Positions 59,336 through 64,000 of a stretch of 64,000 nt of DNA are shown here, in pieces (position 1 is the first letter of the stretch; the number at the start of each line of letters is the position of its first letter). The position numbers and the translations under genes are program-made. Origin of the DNA: VBOC01 sp964512655 (GTDB taxonomy: Bacteria > Bacteroidota > Ignavibacteria > UBA10030 > SZUA-254). The DNA lies in contig CAZEJT010000014.1 of assembly GCA_964512655.1 (NCBI GenBank), positions 8,190 to 72,189 of the forward strand, written 5' to 3'. The notes beneath the pieces were generated by a model. It had not been told where the DNA came from, searched no databases, and saw nothing but the letters and a program-made list of their open reading frames with translations.

Positions 59336-60222
59336 TCAACCCCTTGGATGAAATGTTTTGTGCACTTCTTTCAGGTATTCCCTGTCGATGTGGGTGTAAA
59401 TCTGCGTCGTGGCGATGTCCGAGTGGCCGAGCATCTCCTGCACCGCCCTGAGATCCGCGCCCCCTTCGAGGAGGTGCGTCGCGAACGAATGGCGGAGGGT
59501 GTGCGGATGAACGTCCTTATTCACCCCCGACCGGGCGGTGCTCGCCTTCACGATGTTCCACACCGCCATGCGCGACATCGGCTTTCCCCTCGCGTTGAGG
59601 AAGAGCACGTCAAGCCCCTTTCCGCCGCGCGACAATTTCCCCCTCACTTTCCCGATGTACTCGGCCATCCATTTCAGCGCGGAGCGCCCGATCGGCACCA
59701 CGCGCTCTTTCGAGCCTTTGCCGAACACCCTCACGAAGCCGCCCTGCTCGTCGACCGACGACTTTTTCAGGCCCACAAGCTCCGAGACTCTCATCCCCGT
59801 CGCGTACATCGTCTCGAGGATTGCGCGGTCGCGCAGTCCGAGGTCGCTCTGCGTGTCGGGCTGCTTCAGAATCGCGTCCACTTCGTCCGGATTAAGGACA
59901 TCGGGGAGCGTCCTCGATAATTTCGGGGCATCCACCGGCCGGGCCGGATCGCGGGGAGAAAGCTGCTCTCCGGCGAGGAACTTATGAAACATCTTGATCG
60001 CCGACAGGCTCCGGGAAACGCTGCGCGGAGAGAGCCCCGTTTTCCCCAGCATCGTCACGTACGCAGTGACGTCACGCTCGCGCACGTCCCCGATGCTCTT
60101 GAGACCCTTGTTCTCCAGAAACTCGAGATACCGGGTAAGATCGAGCGTGTACGACCCGATAGTGTTCGCTGCGGCGTTCTTTTCGAGCGTCAGAAAGTGA
60201 AGATAGCTCCTGAGATGCTCTC

Positions 60223-60226
<4 letters not shown>
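59336..60226 (-). CDS. xerD: Tyrosine recombinase XerD
   Basis: A 296-residue tyrosine recombinase of the XerC/XerD type that resolves chromosome dimers at dif with FtsK. A SAM-like N-terminal core-binding domain covers residues 1-95. Catalytic residues are Arg146 (ATGMRVSEL), the Lys of GKGSKER, His242 and Arg245 (HPHTLRHSFAT), His268 (LGHSD) and Tyr277 (TTQIYTHI). Length and operon setting suit a housekeeping Xer rather than a phage integrase. The ATG overlaps the stop of the HD phosphodiesterase gene. Confidence 0.9.
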
Positions 60227-62721
<2,495 letters not shown>

Positions 62722-62798
62722 CCTTACTTCAAATATGTCAAGAAGTTGAGCAAGAATCAAGGTTACGGCCGGGTCCCACACTCTCGGTAGGGGCACCG

Positions 62799-62821
62799 GT
62801 AGGCGCCGGCTTCAGCCGGCG
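62799..62821 (+). repeat. REP element
   Basis: GTAG at 62799-62802, then CGCCGGCT-TC-AGCCGGCG. Confidence 0.75.
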
Positions 62822-62865
62822 CGTCTGAGAGGAGCTGAAACAATATTGAAGGTTTGACATAAAAC

Positions 62866-62893
62866 TGGTGTCACGGTACCTACCGTGACACCA
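62866..62893 (+). repeat. Family B hairpin repeat, variant loop
   Basis: TGGTGTCACGGTA-CC-TACCGTGACACCA: the loop is changed from CCAT to ACCT while the stem stays perfect. Confidence 0.85.
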
Positions 62894-62914
62894 GGCGGGA
62901 ATCGCCGGAGAGGG

Positions 62915-62943
62915 TTGACATTCGGCTCCCCGAAAGGTATATT
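62915..62943 (+). promoter_or_regulatory. Promoter of the SPFH gene
   Basis: TTGACA (62915-62920), a 17-nt spacer and TATATT (62938-62943); the start codon is 105 nt downstream. Confidence 0.65.
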
Positions 62944-63047
62944 CCTCACGCCGGAAACGGACGGCGGCGCTCGCGTGAGCGCGGGAGCAGCCGGAACATC
63001 GCCCCTAAGCCCGTTACACCTTCCCAGGCACCTGAAAGGAGACAAGC

Positions 63048-63938
63048 ATGTTATTCATCGTCAGCCTCATAATCGCCATCGTCACATTTTTCCTCTGGCG
63101 CAACGCTCGCAGGAAAGTCGTCGACCAGCACAATCAGACGTTCCGCCCCGCGGCGAGCGCCGCCGCCGCGGTCTGCATCGGCACGCTTGCGATCGCACTC
63201 ACACAGTGCTTCACGTCCATCCCGGCGGGGAACGTCGGCATCGTGAACTTCTTCGGAACCGTATCCGATAATACGCTGAAGTCGGGTATCAACGTCATTA
63301 ACCCGCTCGCCTCGGTGATCAAGATGTCCGTCCAGACGCAGGAGATGAAGGAAGTGATGGATGTCCCGTCGAAGGAGGGATTGACAGTCCAGCTCGAAAT
63401 CAGCATCCTCTATCATCTGAACCCCGACAAAGCGGCCGACGTGTACAGGACGGTGGGCGAGAACTACCCCGGTGTCATCATCGAGCCCCAGTTCCGCTCG
63501 GTTACCCGCGGCGTCACGGCGGGCTACGAGGCGAAGGCGCTCTACACCTCGGAACGCGAGCATCTCTCGCAGCTGATCCTCAAGGAGATCAGGGACGTGA
63601 CAGAGGCAAGAGGAGTGAGCGTGGAATCCGCCCCTCTGAGGAGGGTAGGATTGCCCTCCGGGCTTTCGCAATCAATTGAATCGAAATTGCAGGCGGAGCA
63701 GGAAAGCCAGCGGATGGAGTTCGTCTTAACGAAGGAACGGCAGGAGGCCGACAGGAAACGAATCGAGGCTCAGGGAATTTCCGACTTCCAGAAGATCGTC
63801 GTTCAGGGCATCAGCGACCAGCTCCTGCGCTGGAAGGGAATCGAAGCCACCGAGAAGCTCGCGAACTCTTCGAACGCCAAGGTGGTCGTCATCGGCGCCG
63901 GTAAGGACGGCCTCCCCCTCATCCTCGACACGAAGTAG
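63048..63938 (+). CDS. SPFH/Band 7 (prohibitin-like) membrane protein
   Basis: A 296-residue protein with AAAGGAG before the ATG. One or two N-terminal helices (about residues 2-18 and 38-54) precede the Band 7 domain (SIPAGNVGIVNFFGTVSDNT, then EGLTVQLEISILYHL). A long charged coiled coil follows (ESKLQAEQESQRMEFVLTKERQEADRK) and a hydrophobic C-terminal segment with KVVVIGAGKDGLPLIL. Prohibitin-like proteins form large ring assemblies at membranes and modulate proteases or lipid domains. Its stop TAG is part of the GTAG of a REP element. Confidence 0.9.
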   Translation: MLFIVSLIIAIVTFFLWRNARRKVVDQHNQTFRPAASAAAAVCIGTLAIALTQCFTSIPAGNVGIVNFFGTVSDNTLKSGINVINPLASVIKMSVQTQEMKEVMDVPSKEGLTVQLEISILYHLNPDKAADVYRTVGENYPGVIIEPQFRSVTRGVTAGYEAKALYTSEREHLSQLILKEIRDVTEARGVSVESAPLRRVGLPSGLSQSIESKLQAEQESQRMEFVLTKERQEADRKRIEAQGISDFQKIVVQGISDQLLRWKGIEATEKLANSSNAKVVVIGAGKDGLPLILDTK

Positions 63939-63958
63939 GCGCGCGCTTCAGCCCGCGC
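63935..63958 (+). repeat. REP element supplying the SPFH gene stop codon
   Basis: GTAG (63935-63938) is followed by GCGCGCGCT-TC-AGCCCGCGC, a palindrome with one mismatch. TAG (63936-63938) is the stop codon. Confidence 0.7.
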
Positions 63959-63972
63959 TCAAACGCGCTTTT

Positions 63973-63995
63973 GTAGCCGCCGGCTTTAGCCGGCG
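63973..63995 (+). repeat. REP element
   Basis: GTAG at 63973-63976, then CGCCGGCT-TT-AGCCGGCG, 14 nt after the preceding REP in the same orientation. Confidence 0.75.
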
Positions 63996-64000
63996 TTAAC

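Larger units (their letters stand above)
62722..63047. other. Divergent intergenic region with REP and family B repeats
   Basis: Between the HD gene (minus) and the SPFH gene (plus). It holds a REP (62799-62821), a family B hairpin (62866-62893) and the SPFH promoter. No gene. Confidence 0.7.

Overview
The window is about 64 kb of GC-rich, densely coding DNA from a Gram-negative bacterium of the Fibrobacterota-Chlorobiota-Bacteroidota (FCB) superphylum. An LptD outer-membrane assembly protein and three proteins ending in a type IX secretion (Por/T9SS type A) sorting domain of the QNYPNPFN type point there. Clear Shine-Dalgarno sites and TTGACA-17-TATAAT-like promoters argue against classical Bacteroidia. 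An Ignavibacteria/Chlorobi-like lineage is my best guess; this is inference. A 100-N scaffold gap shows the sequence is a draft assembly, possibly metagenome-derived.

Layout. 1-2741: minus-strand grpE-dnaJ-comEA and a partial pilus-type gene, behind a perfect-consensus promoter. 2905-12810: tricorn-like protease (holding an apparently false gap), DUF885 protein, small lipoprotein, tRNA-Ala, DUF255 thioredoxin-like protein and a CDF metal transporter preceded by a minicistron. 12859-15887: an uncharacterised membrane-protein operon with its own winged-helix regulator and a palindromic operator. 16061-19998: tRNA-His, tRNA-Glu, a sugar-nucleotidyltransferase, metK and ahcY, closed by a terminator. 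20122-22570: a receiver-only response regulator, an ECF sigma-like protein, a methyltransferase and an acetyltransferase. 22571-30834: an AT-richer accessory stretch with lipoproteins, two T9SS cargo proteins and a three-gene amino-acid module (LysA-like decarboxylase, ornithine cyclodeaminase-like, threonine dehydratase-like). 30851-36147: dps, then a ~4.7 kb islet bounded by tRNA-Arg and a 35-bp copy of its 3' end. The islet carries an apparently active and an apparently inactive transglutaminase-like protein. 36200-41313: DedA, a response regulator, tRNA-Leu, tig-clpP-clpX. 41343-46528: divIC-rarA-ROK kinase-lptD (minus). 46629-52286: repeats, a T9SS propeller protein, ddl, an aldolase and a homocysteine methyltransferase/MTHF reductase. 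52309-62721: redoxins, then a tight seven-gene operon (7TM-HD phosphodiesterase, xerD, cysteine desulfurase-like, site-2 protease, lysC, lysA, asd). 62799-64000: repeats and an SPFH protein.

Functional links. MetK and AhcY form and recycle SAM, and the methyltransferase/MTHFR would remethylate homocysteine, so much of a methyl cycle is present. LysC, Asd, LysA and Ddl feed peptidoglycan and lysine synthesis. GrpE/DnaJ, trigger factor, ClpXP and the tricorn protease cover protein quality control.

The most distinctive feature is the non-coding DNA. Intergenic gaps hold three families of short palindromes. One begins with GTAG, the hallmark of REP elements mobilised by RAYT transposases. In at least two genes the TAG of that GTAG is the stop codon.
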